Of a DNA stretch of 64,000 nucleotides, positions 54,921 through 64,000 are shown piece after piece. Position 1 is the first letter of the stretch, and each line of letters begins with the position of its first letter. The DNA is from Ahaetulla prasina (taxonomy: Eukaryota; Chordata; Lepidosauria; Squamata; Colubridae). The stretch covers positions 162,117,502 through 162,181,501 of the forward strand of contig NC_080541.1 of NCBI RefSeq assembly GCF_028640845.1, given 5' to 3'. The notes below the pieces were generated by a model. The model saw only the letters and a list, made by a program, of their open reading frames with translations, had not been told where the DNA came from and searched no databases. The translations under genes were made by a program, and so were the position numbers.

Positions 54921-56674
54921 AATGTATCCCATTAAATTATGTCTCTTCCACTTATTGTCTTCTTTAAGCCTATACATAATTATCTACATAATATTTTCTT
55001 CTGGTCAGTTTTTCCTAATTGGCAAACAAAATTCACAACTTGCCATTTCCATTGTTTTATTCCATATTTAATATTTAATAAACAATAATTTATCCAATTT
55101 CTGGTGAATTGAATTATTAAAAACAGTACTTTGCTGTTATTGCACCATTCAAATTGCTTTTCTCTTCTGGAACTGAATCATGTCTTGTATGTTACATCTA
55201 AGATAAAACTAAAAGAGATTTCATTTGATTTTTTTTAAAAGATTATTATTCGGTATTGGAAATACAGTAGATATAATAATTCCCCATTTAACTAAAGAAC
55301 AGCATAGAAAGTCTACTATGTTATTTTACACATCTGCTTACGGTACATGATTTCAGCATTTGTCTATTCATATGGGTATTCAGGTCAATCCGTAAATAGA
55401 GGACACAACTTTGTCAGCTTGACTTAAAATAAAGGTTTCCTGGAAAAATATTGTGATTGAAAAGCCAGCCATTCTGATGTTGGAAAGGGACATTTCATAT
55501 ACATGTATGCCTAAGTACATTTTTGTTATAATTTTCATTGTGGATACTAAGAAATTTAGTGAAATCAATTTTTTTTAAATGGTGATCAAAACAATCAAAG
55601 CCTCAAATCTGAAAAGGGCCTTCAGTCACATAATCTTGCCTTTTTATTTCCCCATTTGGATGTCCCAAATTGCAGTGATTAAAGTAGCTGAGATTTAAAT
55701 ATTGTTTCAGAAATTGGGTTTATTTCTTTCCTATAAGCCATTTCCCTTCAAAATGCAAAGCCATTTCCTGATAAAATTAGCATTTTGTAAGGACAATAAA
55801 AATCAAGGGCAAAGTCTTAAAAATATACAATGACGACACACGCACGTCCTCACAGACAGGATTGGATCATTTAAAAACTAAAAGTACAAAATCCAATCAT
55901 GGAAAGTAACATTTACTCCAATATTTGTCTTCAAAACAGAATTAACTATGTGAAACCGTCATATGAAATGTTAAGGAATGATGGAAGGGGAGAAGAGAGT
56001 AATGAAACTTTGAGATGTCAATTTTCAATTTAAAACAACACATTCATAAATAAAACATGCTGCAATGTTCTGGGAAAAATGTGGCTCTCTTTTAAAAATA
56101 TGTTGCATTGTAGTTAGCCTACATAAACATTTATTCATTCTTTCCTTGCTAAATTCTTAAAGCTCACGTAATTGTTTTTCCTAGCAGTCTCTATATGGGA
56201 CAGTAGTGATTTTTCCCAACATCCAGAAAAAATATTAATTTTTACTTCCTTGTGATACCACTACTCACCTCGCTCATTCTTGCCTCCTACGCTCTATTTT
56301 TTACCCTTTCTTCAGTGATCATGAACCTAGGCAGGCTACTCTCCACTAGGAATATAACATATAAGCTAAGAATCCACGAGATCCATTTCAGTCTGCATTG
56401 GCATCCAAAGGTGCTGATTAATATCCTTTATGTGTTACATAGAGAAATATGTTGAAAGTTCATCAATGTAACAGGATCAAGCTCCTCCTATTTGGTTCCT
56501 AGACTATATCATCCATTGAAAGAATTATCTGGCGTGTAGCTAAACCTAAATCCAAAGTTAAATGGATTTAAATAATCCACTGTTTCCAAATATCTTGGAG
56601 CTGAGCCATCAGAACATGTTTTAGCATCTTGCAGAAGGACAAAAAATTGTATACGATGGTGGGTTTACTCCTTG
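54921..56674. other. Unique AT-rich DNA
   Basis: No gene or repeat is recognised. Confidence 0.55.
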
Positions 56675-56682
56675 CTGTAAAG

Positions 56683-56869
56683 CAGTGCTTCTCAAATAGT
56701 GGGGCGGGCCCCCCAGGGGGGGCGCGAGGCTCCGTAAAGGGGGGCGCGTTTGACCTCGGCAAACACTGTCATAACAAGCTAAGCCCCGTGTTTACAGTTG
56801 CGCGGGGGGGCGCGGAAAATGTTTTCTTCTTCCTAGGGGGGCATGACAGAAAATAATTGAGAAGCACTG
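56683..56869. mobile_element. hAT-like MITE (187 bp), GC-rich
   Basis: Ends cagtgcttctcaaatag and (reverse) cagtgcttctcaattat. The exact 8-bp TSD is CTGTAAAG (56675-56682 and 56870-56877). The interior is full of G-runs (gggggggcgcg) and stands out from the AT-rich neighbourhood. Clean ends and TSD suggest a relatively recent insertion. Confidence 0.93.
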
Positions 56870-57090
56870 CTGTAAAGTGATTTCCACTATTGTCATTCTC
56901 TCAATCAATTGCTGACCCCCATCTTGGCACATATGTAAACTACGATAGGCAAGGATTCAGCATACATGTGATAATTGTAATACTTGAGGTTTGCAGATTG
57001 AAAAATATTTAGCATATCTCACCTAGAAAACAGTCCCTTAATCTCATAGTTTATGAATTCTTCGTGCACATTTGTTTCAAATAAGGAATA

Positions 57091-57270
57091 GAGGTAGTCC
57101 TCAATGTACAACCGCAATTGAACTCAAAATTCCTATTGCTAAGCAAGACAGTTGTTATGTGAGATTTTGCCCCATTTTACAATCTTTCTTGCCACAGTTA
57201 AGGGAATGACTGCAGTTAAATTAGAAACACGGTTCCACTTGAACAGTGGTTGTAAGTCGAGGGCTACCTA
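57091..57270. mobile_element. Mariner-like MITE, internally deleted
   Basis: Ends gaggtagtcctcaatg and (reverse) taggtagccctcgactta, with TA on both sides. The interior 'gttgctaagcaagacagtt' and 'tgccccattttac' match the first part of the 360-bp element at 63004. The middle and most of the second half are missing. Confidence 0.75.
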
Positions 57271-57272
57271 TA

Positions 57273-58405
57273 CTATTCCTTCTTTAATTCCTAATAACTT
57301 CTCCCCTGTCTCTCCCTTTCATTGTGAATTAAACCATTTACAACCACAGAATGTCTAGTATTATGAACAACCTGTTGCCTTCATGTTATTTATATAGGTC
57401 ATACTTGACAGTATTTTTCCAAGCCTGAACAGAAGGGCAATTAAATCAGTACGTTATTAGATCACTCTTGGTTCTACTACAGACATTTTAAAATATAAAA
57501 TCTGGAAAAGTTAACCCAATATATACAGTATAGTACATGTACTTACACATTAATTTCTGAAGAAGGAACATTTCAAGCTAATTGAGCATCTGGAGAGTTC
57601 AAGTTTGCCAGAATAGAAGGATTGCATATTTTATAAGATAAGGACATAAGTACTTAGGAAGAATTCATCCTGGTTTGCTTAAAGGAAGAATTTATCCTGG
57701 ATTGTTTAAAGGAAGAGTGCTACTGTGAAAAGAATAAGTTTCTGTTACTGGAAATTTTACTATGCTATCATGTCTGCTCTTCTGAGAAAAATGTATAGTA
57801 CAATACTAGATGCATTAAAAGTTTTTTAAAAAAAAGAAGGATTAGTTAAACCTAAGGTGTGTAAAAAGCTGATGTAAATACCACGGAGTTAATGAAATTA
57901 CAAAAAGTGCTACAGGGAAACACATATTAGACTTCCTAATAATGAGTTTAACTAGAAGACTTCCTCATTATCTACACGTTACAAAAGAGATTTAGCGTAA
58001 GCAATAACATTCATTTTGGCAAGTTATAATTTCTTACTTTAGCTCTCTAGAGATGGGTCCATTTCTCTGTCAAGAGAAACAAAACAGCAAGCTCACTGAA
58101 GCTTGCCATTTGACTTGTGTTAACAACTTGATGTACCAATAATGTTTTGCTCTTCTTCTATATTAACTAAATTGTACTTGACATTGAAGAAAACAGATAA
58201 TCCAGAATTTATTTGTATTGCCCAGATGCAGGAATATTTATGTCATATAGTAAACAGGTTTTACAAGACTTAATTAAAATATGAATTGTAACCAGAATAT
58301 CAGCAGATCTTATGCAAATAGTGAGAAGATGAAGAAAAATTCTAGATATTTGGAAATTGATTACTTAAAATATCTGACATTGTGTATGAAATTGTATCTA
58401 TAAAG
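57273..58405. other. Unique AT-rich DNA
   Basis: Nothing recognisable beyond a short direct repeat near 57650-57715 (gaagaatt(c/t)atcctgg). Confidence 0.55.
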
Positions 58406-58742
58406 TTACAAAAAACAGGAAGAAAAGATTATATAAATTGCTTTTGAGTCACAATTATATATTGTAAAAATTGTTCCAAGTAAAATTGCCTTTTGCAAAT
58501 GACTGATGATGATTTTGTCAATGCCAATGGTATTCAAGTGGTGCTCCAGTTGTTTTAAGATTGGACACAAGGTATCTGTTATTATTGGTGGTATCTTTGC
58601 TTTTCTTGCCACAGTGATTCACCTTCTATTTGAACATCTTTATATTTTGTGATTTTCTCCAGTTCTTTCTCTTCAGTTCTGCTCTTCTTCAGTTACTGCC
58701 ACATCCACTATTCAGATTTTCTTATCTTTCTTATCAACAATT

Positions 58743-59838
58743 AGCTCTCCCCACTTCTCTTCTCTCTGTATACCAATGACACTGTATACCAATGTATACC
58801 ACTGTATACCAATGAAAATGTGCTCTCCCCACTTCTCTTCTCTCTGTATACCAATGACTGCATCTCCAATGATCCATCAGTTAAGCTACTGAAGTTCGCA
58901 GATGACACAACAGTGATTGGTCTCATTCGAGACAATGACGAATCCGCATATAGACGAGAGGTCAAACGACTAGCCTTGTGGTGCAACCAAAACAATCTGG
59001 AACTGAACACACTCAAAACCGTAGAAATGGTGGTAGACTTTAGGAAAAACCCTTCCATACTTCCACCTCTCACAATACTTGACAACACAGTATCAACAGT
59101 AGAAACCTTCAAATTTCTGGGTTCTATCATATCGCAAGATCTCAAATGGACAGCTAACATCAAAACATCATTAAAAAGGACAACAAAGAATGTTCTTTCT
59201 GCGCCAACTCAGTAAGCTCAAACTGCCCAAGGAGCTGCTGATCCAATTCTACAGAGGAATTATTGAGTCTGTCATTTGCACCTCTATAACTGTCTGGTTC
59301 GGTTCTGCAACCCAACAAGAAAAACACAGACTTCAGAGGATAATTAGAACTGCAGAAAAAATAATTGCTACCAACTTGCCTTCCATTGAGGACCTGTATA
59401 CTGCACGAATCAAGAAGAGGGCCGTGAAAATATTTGCAGATCCCTCGCATCCTGGACATAAACTGTTTCAACTCCTACCCTCAAAACGACGCTATAGAGC
59501 ACTGCACACCAGAACAACTAGACACAAGAACAGTTTTTTCCCGAAGGCCATCACTCTGCTAAACAAATAATTCCCTCAACACTGTCAGACTATTTACTGA
59601 ATCTGCACTACTATTAATTGTTTCATAGTTCCCATCGTCAATCTCTTTCCACTTATGACTGTATGACTATAACTTGTTGCTGGCAATCCTTATGATTTAT
59701 ATTGATATATTGATCATCAATTGTGTTGTAAATGTTGTACCTTGATGAACGTATCTTTTCTTTTATGTACACTGAGAGCATATGCACCAAGACAAATTCC
59801 TTGTGTGTCCAATCACACTTGGCCAATAAAAAAATTCT
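58743..59838 (+). mobile_element. Rex1-like (CR1-superfamily) LINE, 5'-truncated
   Basis: Starts inside the reverse transcriptase at LSPLLFSLYTND and ends with 'ttggccaataaaaaaattct'. Flanked by AACAATT (58736-58742 and 59839-59845), an exact 7-bp TSD, and inserted in the R4-type LINE. A 78-bp local tandem duplication (58744 onward and 58822 onward) repeats the start. The snake literature describes a CR1/L3-type family with AATAG-seeding tails that this may belong to; the name is tentative. Confidence 0.88.
58820..59570 (+). pseudogene. Rex1-like reverse transcriptase C-terminal part
   Basis: First frame (58820-59215): LSPLLFSLYTNDCISND, KFADDTTVIGLI (catalytic FADD), WCNQNNLELNTLKT, VVDFRKNP and FKFLGSIISQDLKW. 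A small shift near 59190 leads to the second frame (to 59570): LRQLSKLKLPKELLIQFYRG, VWFGSATQQEK, RTAEKIIATNLPSIEDLY, DPSHPGHKLFQLLPSKRRY and NSFFPKAITLLNK, then stop. Close to intact apart from 5' truncation and one frameshift. Confidence 0.88.
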
Positions 59839-59959
59839 AACAATTGTTAAGTCTAGGGTAGATGCTTGTCTGTTTGAGTTCTAGAGTTCCAGAGCACTTT
59901 AGTTTCTTCATGTTCTATTACTTTGTCTATTTTGTGATCCCATCAATTCTAACTATATA

Positions 59960-60663
59960 ATAATATTTCTTCAGATGTTCCAATGCACCATTGCTGACAT
60001 GGTATTGTAGTCTAACTTTGTTATGGAATACAGGAGTAGCCTTGTGAAAAGATAAGGAGAGATGGAATAATCAGATAAGAGGGGCAAGAGCCCACAGTCA
60101 CTTAATGGTTACAGAAAGGACCTGCCCTAATGGATCAATGAGTTATAATAATGGGCAGGAAGTTTCTACTGTCAGATTTGCAAAATTCTATTGATGTAGC
60201 TTTACAATAAAGTAGAATAAGTTCATCTAGTCCCACTTCCTATTTACCTGGGTGGACTGACAGATTTCTAGTACTACAGGTTCTTATAAGGAGGGAATCA
60301 ATTACTATCTGTCCATTAGCATACTTTTAACGTATCAATTTGAGGTTGGAAGTTCCCTCTGAGTTCAGACATTTAAAGGACCATTCTTCTTTTTCCATGT
60401 GTTTCCATCTCCAGTATCTTAATAAATGTTGTTGAATTCTGCTTCTTGTCCCTTTTAAAACCTCTGTAGATTGAAACTGTTCAGTTTCTTTCTAAAATTT
60501 TTGTCTTTCTTGGCTTTGGCTTCTATTCTCTATTTTATGCCAAGGAACAAATATGCAAAGCAGTGTTTGCTATTCAGTGGGTAACTAAGGAATGAATGAA
60601 TTATTTGTTGTTTTAGATAAAGTATATTGTAAAATGCATATGAATACTAGTTGGCATACTAGT
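59960..60663. other. Unique DNA
   Basis: No feature is recognised. Confidence 0.55.
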
Positions 60664-60860
60664 TGGTATAGTGGATTAAGGCAGCAGGAGACCTTGAGTT
60701 TTAGTTCTGCCTTAGGCACAAAGCCAGCTGGGTGACCTTGAGCCACTCATTCTCTCTTTCAAGGAAAAGGCAGTGACAAAACACTTCTGAAAATCTTACC
60801 AGGAAAACTGCAGGAACTTGTCAAGAAAGTCACTGGGAGTAAAGATTGATATGAAAATGC
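60664..60860 (+). mobile_element. tRNA-derived SINE
   Basis: 'tggtatagtggattaaggc' is the tRNA-like start. 'ggcacaaagccagctgggtg', 'ggcagtgacaaaacact' and 'ctgcaggaacttgtc' follow as at 38200. No TSD is evident. Confidence 0.7.
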
Positions 60861-60894
60861 ATGGGCAAGTGCACAAGTGTGTCTGCATGTGGAT

Positions 60895-60897
<3 letters not shown>

Positions 60898-60929
<32 letters not shown>
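60898..60929. repeat. (CA)n microsatellite
   Basis: About 15 AC/CA units. Confidence 0.96.
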
Positions 60930-60931
<2 letters not shown>

Positions 60932-61083
60932 TAGGACTGAATAATAGAATACTTTGCATGAAGTTGACTCCATAGAATAAGGAGTTGAAAGTTAATTGCT
61001 AAATTTGACGAGAGTGTGGTAAATTATTAAAATAATGAATGCATGGGAATGGAAAATTTTGCAAACAATTCAACAGTTAGGGA

Positions 61084-61850
61084 GTGAAAAATGTGATTTC
61101 CCCTTTGTTCTTTAATGTACTTATGGATGAAAATATAGAAATGTCACATTATACATATTATATGTTGGGATCATGTTACGTGAACTTTTGTACGCTGATG
61201 GTGCTGTGTGCTGTTAATGAAGACCCTAAATTATTTGCAACAAATGTTATAGTGGATTATTTGGTGAAAAGCATGGCTCTGGAAAAAAATGAATCAAAGA
61301 TCAAGGTACTTATGTTTAACTGGCAACATACAGGGAACCATAAGTAACACATAAATGGTGAAATAATAAACTGGTAGATAATTTGATTACCTTAGCAGAA
61401 TATTTATAGAGAAATTTTAAGATGTAGAAATAATGGTAGAATGGGTGAGCTGTTGCAAGGAATGGAGGTTGTCTGAACAAAGCAAACATGATTGTTTATA
61501 ATAATGTGGTTCTGCCCACTTCCTTGTTTCAAAGTACGATTTGGGTATGTCAGGAGAAACCTAAAATTGAATGCGGTGGGAGTAATATACTTAAGAAATG
61601 TGTTTGGTAAGCAAGAGGAAACTGGGTCAAGAATACATTGGGGCAGAAATCGAGTGAAAGAAGAAGTATTTTGAATGTGGCTTTGGCACACAGAAAAATA
61701 CAAATGATTAAATTGCAAAATAAATATATGAAGAAAGACCAGTTTGGTTGAGAGGAAAGGCCAAGAAAATCCCATTTGGATAGTGTTAATGGAATCCTCC
61801 AAAAAATGCAATATCTGGGGTTTAAAGAACAAATATGAAGCAATGTAACA
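61084..61850 (+). mobile_element. Possible ancient LINE remnant
   Basis: A frame starting VISPLFFNVLMDENI (61093 on) and a later GVIYLRNVFGKQEETGSRIHWGRN stretch recall LINE reverse-transcriptase wording (xxSPxLFNxxMD), but no catalytic box survives and nothing can be assigned. It may be chance. Confidence 0.25.
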
Positions 61851-63001
61851 TTGTGATGAGCATAAGGATGAATTGCAAAAATAAAAGCATATGGAAATGT
61901 ATACTTTCTAATGTTGTTGGCGTAAATGAGTTTTATCTACATTTTTTCTACTATTTATATTTGTAAGAAACTCATAAATGGTTAACTATTGGAGCAGGTA
62001 GTTGCATTCCATTTATCTTACTGTTTTTATTACATTTTTGCACTGGGTGTAACGTTACTTACCCTGAAATCAATTAGATAATGAATATGTGTATAGGCAG
62101 ATAAAAGAAGAAAGGGCACATGCTTTACATGCTTAAAACAAATATTTATTTGGGGAAATGATTGAGGTGTACTTGAGTAACTAAAATTGGCTGAGTGCAG
62201 TTATCCTGATTAACATGTTGAAAGATATAACATATGGTTCAAATCAAAGAGTGATATTTGGAATTTCAGTAAATAAATTGTTTGAAAACATAAATCGCCA
62301 TTTGATTTCCCTTTCAATTTATTTCTGAGACTTGAAACCTTGACTCAAAAGTCAATTATAAACCAAATTAATAGCACCCTGAGCCACATCATGAAATGAA
62401 AACATTTTATAAATTCATCATCAGAATAATGATTTTATAATACTTAAAAATGATTAACTTATTCTTTCACAAGATGGCAAAGGAAAAAAACCAAAGGAGG
62501 CATGGCTTCATTTTATTGATAATATATAAGAACAGCCAGGTTACTTTATGTAAAAAATTACTATTGAATTGTTAGTCTTAAGGCTATCTGAATAATGCAA
62601 TCCATAGAATATTTATTCAAACAGCCACTGAGTAACATGCATTTTTTTTTAATAATTAACATTTAGTCATTACAGGTTTGGAATACTTTTAAAATCAGCA
62701 ACTGAATGATTAAGAAAAATCTCAAATCACTATTATTTCCAGAAATCTCGGTTCATCAGCATATTAGAGTCATTAGATTCCACACAATTACATTTAAGAA
62801 AGCTGTATATTAAAGAAATTTGATCAATATGTTAAATAGGAATAGAGACTATGGTTCTTGAAATGTTACTGAAGTAGTATTTCTAAGTATGCCTAGCCAG
62901 AAGCATCCCCAATAATGGTCACTAGTTTCAAAATGTCAGACACAACTAGGGCTAGGCAATCCAAGTCCTATTCCCTTCTACATGCATGCAGTGCAATACA
63001 A
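61851..63001. other. Unique AT-rich DNA
   Basis: No gene or repeat is recognised. Confidence 0.55.
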
Positions 63002-63003
63002 TA

Positions 63004-63363
63004 CAGGTAGTCCTTGACATATGATTGCAATTGAGCCCCAAATTTTTGTTGCTAAGTGAGACATTTCTTAAGTGAATTTTGGCCCATTTTACTATCTTTC
63101 TTCCCACCGTTAAGTGAATCACTGCAGTTGTTGAGTTAGTAACATGGCTATTAAGTGAATCTGGCTTCCACATTGACTTTGCTTGTCAGAAGGTCACAAA
63201 AGCTGATCACATGACCCCGGGATAGTACAACTGTCATAAATGTGAATCAGTTGCCAAGCATCTGAATTTTGATCACATGACCATGGGGGTGCGGCAACAG
63301 TCGTAAATATGAAAAATGGTCATAAGTCACTTATAAGTGCCATTGTAAATCGAGGACTACTTG
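63004..63363. mobile_element. Mariner-like MITE (360 bp)
   Basis: Ends caggtagtccttgacat and (reverse) caagtagtcctcgattt. TA dinucleotides flank both ends (63002-63003 and 63364-63365), as in Tc1/mariner insertions. The interior has repeated 'gatcacatgacc' and 'aagtgaatc' motifs. No transposase. Relatives at 57091-57270 and 44047-44185. Confidence 0.85.
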
Positions 63364-63587
63364 TATACATTAAAAAAGAGCACACATCATTTTAAAGCCA
63401 ATAACCATTGCTGTATGGAATATATTTGTTATACTTCCTGTTAAGAACACATTTTTAGATAGGAAAATGCAAATAAGTTGACTTTGCAACTTATTTGCAA
63501 CTTAAGGATTTTCTCTCCTGTATAGCGAAAGAGATGCTACAGAAGGTTTTTATTATTGACCTATACTGCTTTACATAAAATTATATA

Positions 63588-63690
63588 TAACAACAGAGTT
63601 GGAAGGGACCTTGGAGGCCTTCTAGCCCAACCCCCTGCCCAGGCAGGAAACCCTACACCATCTCAGTCAGATGGTTATCCAACATTTTCT
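63588..63690 (-). mobile_element. CR1 LINE 3'-end fragment
   Basis: 'acagagttggaagggacctt', 'ccaaccccctgcccaggcag' and 'atggttatccaacattttct' (all within 63594-63690) are the classic amniote CR1 3' end in reverse. 5'-truncated at the hairpin that follows. Confidence 0.8.
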
Positions 63691-63739
63691 TAATGTATTA
63701 AGAATTAATGTAATCTTTACATTAATTCTTAATACATTA
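63691..63739. repeat. Perfect 23-bp-arm hairpin
   Basis: Arms 63691-63713 and 63717-63739 are exact reverse complements (taatgtattaagaatt... and its partner) around a 3-base loop (tct). Further TTAATGTA/TACATTAA variants continue to 63805. Confidence 0.93.
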
Positions 63740-64000
63740 CATTAATGTATTTTAATGTTTAACATTAATACATTATATTAATTTACATTAATGTAAATTA
63801 ATGTAATCTTTAACTAGTTGCCATTTCTAATCAGATGCAAGTTGACACAAAGTAATTCAGGATACCAGACAAAAATGTTAAAATCTTATTTTATTGAAGA
63901 CCAAAGATATGTGTTTCAGGTCACAAACATATTGCACAATTTCAGTATTTCATATGATACAGGTTATAAAATCATTATAAAGTTTTTATATGCACCAAGT
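63740..64000. other. AT-rich window end
   Basis: 63740-63815 repeats inverted attaatgta words. From 63816 no feature is recognised. Confidence 0.6.

Larger units (their letters stand above)
58406..59950 (-). mobile_element. R4/R2-superfamily LINE 3' fragment, interrupted
   Basis: The minus strand reads, across the Rex1-like insertion, HKIDKVIEH (about 59930-59900), then LIVDKKDKKI (about 58742-58715), VAVTEEE-like, EKITKYKDVQIE (about 58660-58620) and PPIITDTLCPILKQLEHHL with LQKAILLGT (58600-58470). This follows the C-terminal VVDKKxK...KIEKYQDLK...VIGALG...LQKSALLGTA order known from R2/R4-type LINEs. One frame (58612-58406) is still open but short. The clade is assigned from memory. Confidence 0.6.

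Noticed and set aside
57650..57715. A short direct repeat (gaagaatt-atcctgg-tt) as a TSD pair
   Set aside because: The two words lie about 30 bases apart with no element between them; it is probably local duplication or chance.

Overview
This 64-kb window looks like gene-poor chromosomal DNA from a squamate reptile, most likely an advanced (colubroid) snake. The organism is inferred from repeats: a nearly complete BovB (RTE) LINE, a tRNA-derived Sauria-type SINE, several CR1/L2/Rex1-like LINE families, long TATC/GATA arrays resembling snake Bkm repeats, and AATAG-type microsatellites on LINE 3' tails. I see no intact host protein-coding gene, rRNA or stand-alone tRNA gene. Nearly every credible reading frame belongs to a broken retrotransposon.

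Layout. 1-3672 is AT-rich unique DNA. 3673-7608 is a head-to-tail tandem duplication of a ~1.97-kb unit, each copy holding a GC-rich CpG-island-like core and a TATC/GATA array. A 5'-truncated, internally deleted L2-clade LINE (8019-9720, minus) sits inside the second array. A hAT-like DNA transposon with an 8-bp target-site duplication (TSD) spans 10356-15033 and carries a nearly full-length L2-clade LINE. That LINE's endonuclease region is split by a 67-bp insertion consisting only of the L2 3' tail. 15042-22560 holds L2 and SINE fragments, a Sauria SINE with a 13-bp TSD, and an old minus-strand RTE broken by a CR1-like LINE. 22740-27475 is a decayed near-full-length CR1-like LINE with an L2 fragment nested in its ORF1. 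27480-29870 is an old RTE piece followed by a CR1-like insertion with an inverted 5' part (twin-priming structure). 31925-33560 is a CR1-like LINE interrupted by an L2-tailed SINE and a 499-bp solo LTR, each with its TSD.

36226-39925 holds Rex1-like, BovB and CR1 fragments. 39945-42720 is a degenerate satellite-like region containing telomere-like CCCTAA tracts, an orientation switch and a large palindrome; it is the least explained structure here. 45117-48205 is a BovB element with few lesions, but its endonuclease frame lacks two catalytic residues. The remainder is unique DNA with hAT-like and mariner-like MITEs, an R4/R2-type LINE interrupted by a Rex1-like LINE, and perfect or near-perfect hairpins.

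How the parts relate. L2-clade copies and at least one SINE share the same 3' terminal hairpin, consistent with that SINE using L2 reverse transcription. The Sauria SINE belongs to a family known to be mobilised by BovB. Rex1-like tails end in ATTCT/AGAAT runs, consistent with microsatellite seeding. I did not find a convincing new multi-gene system. All family names are from memory of characteristic motifs and were not checked against a database.
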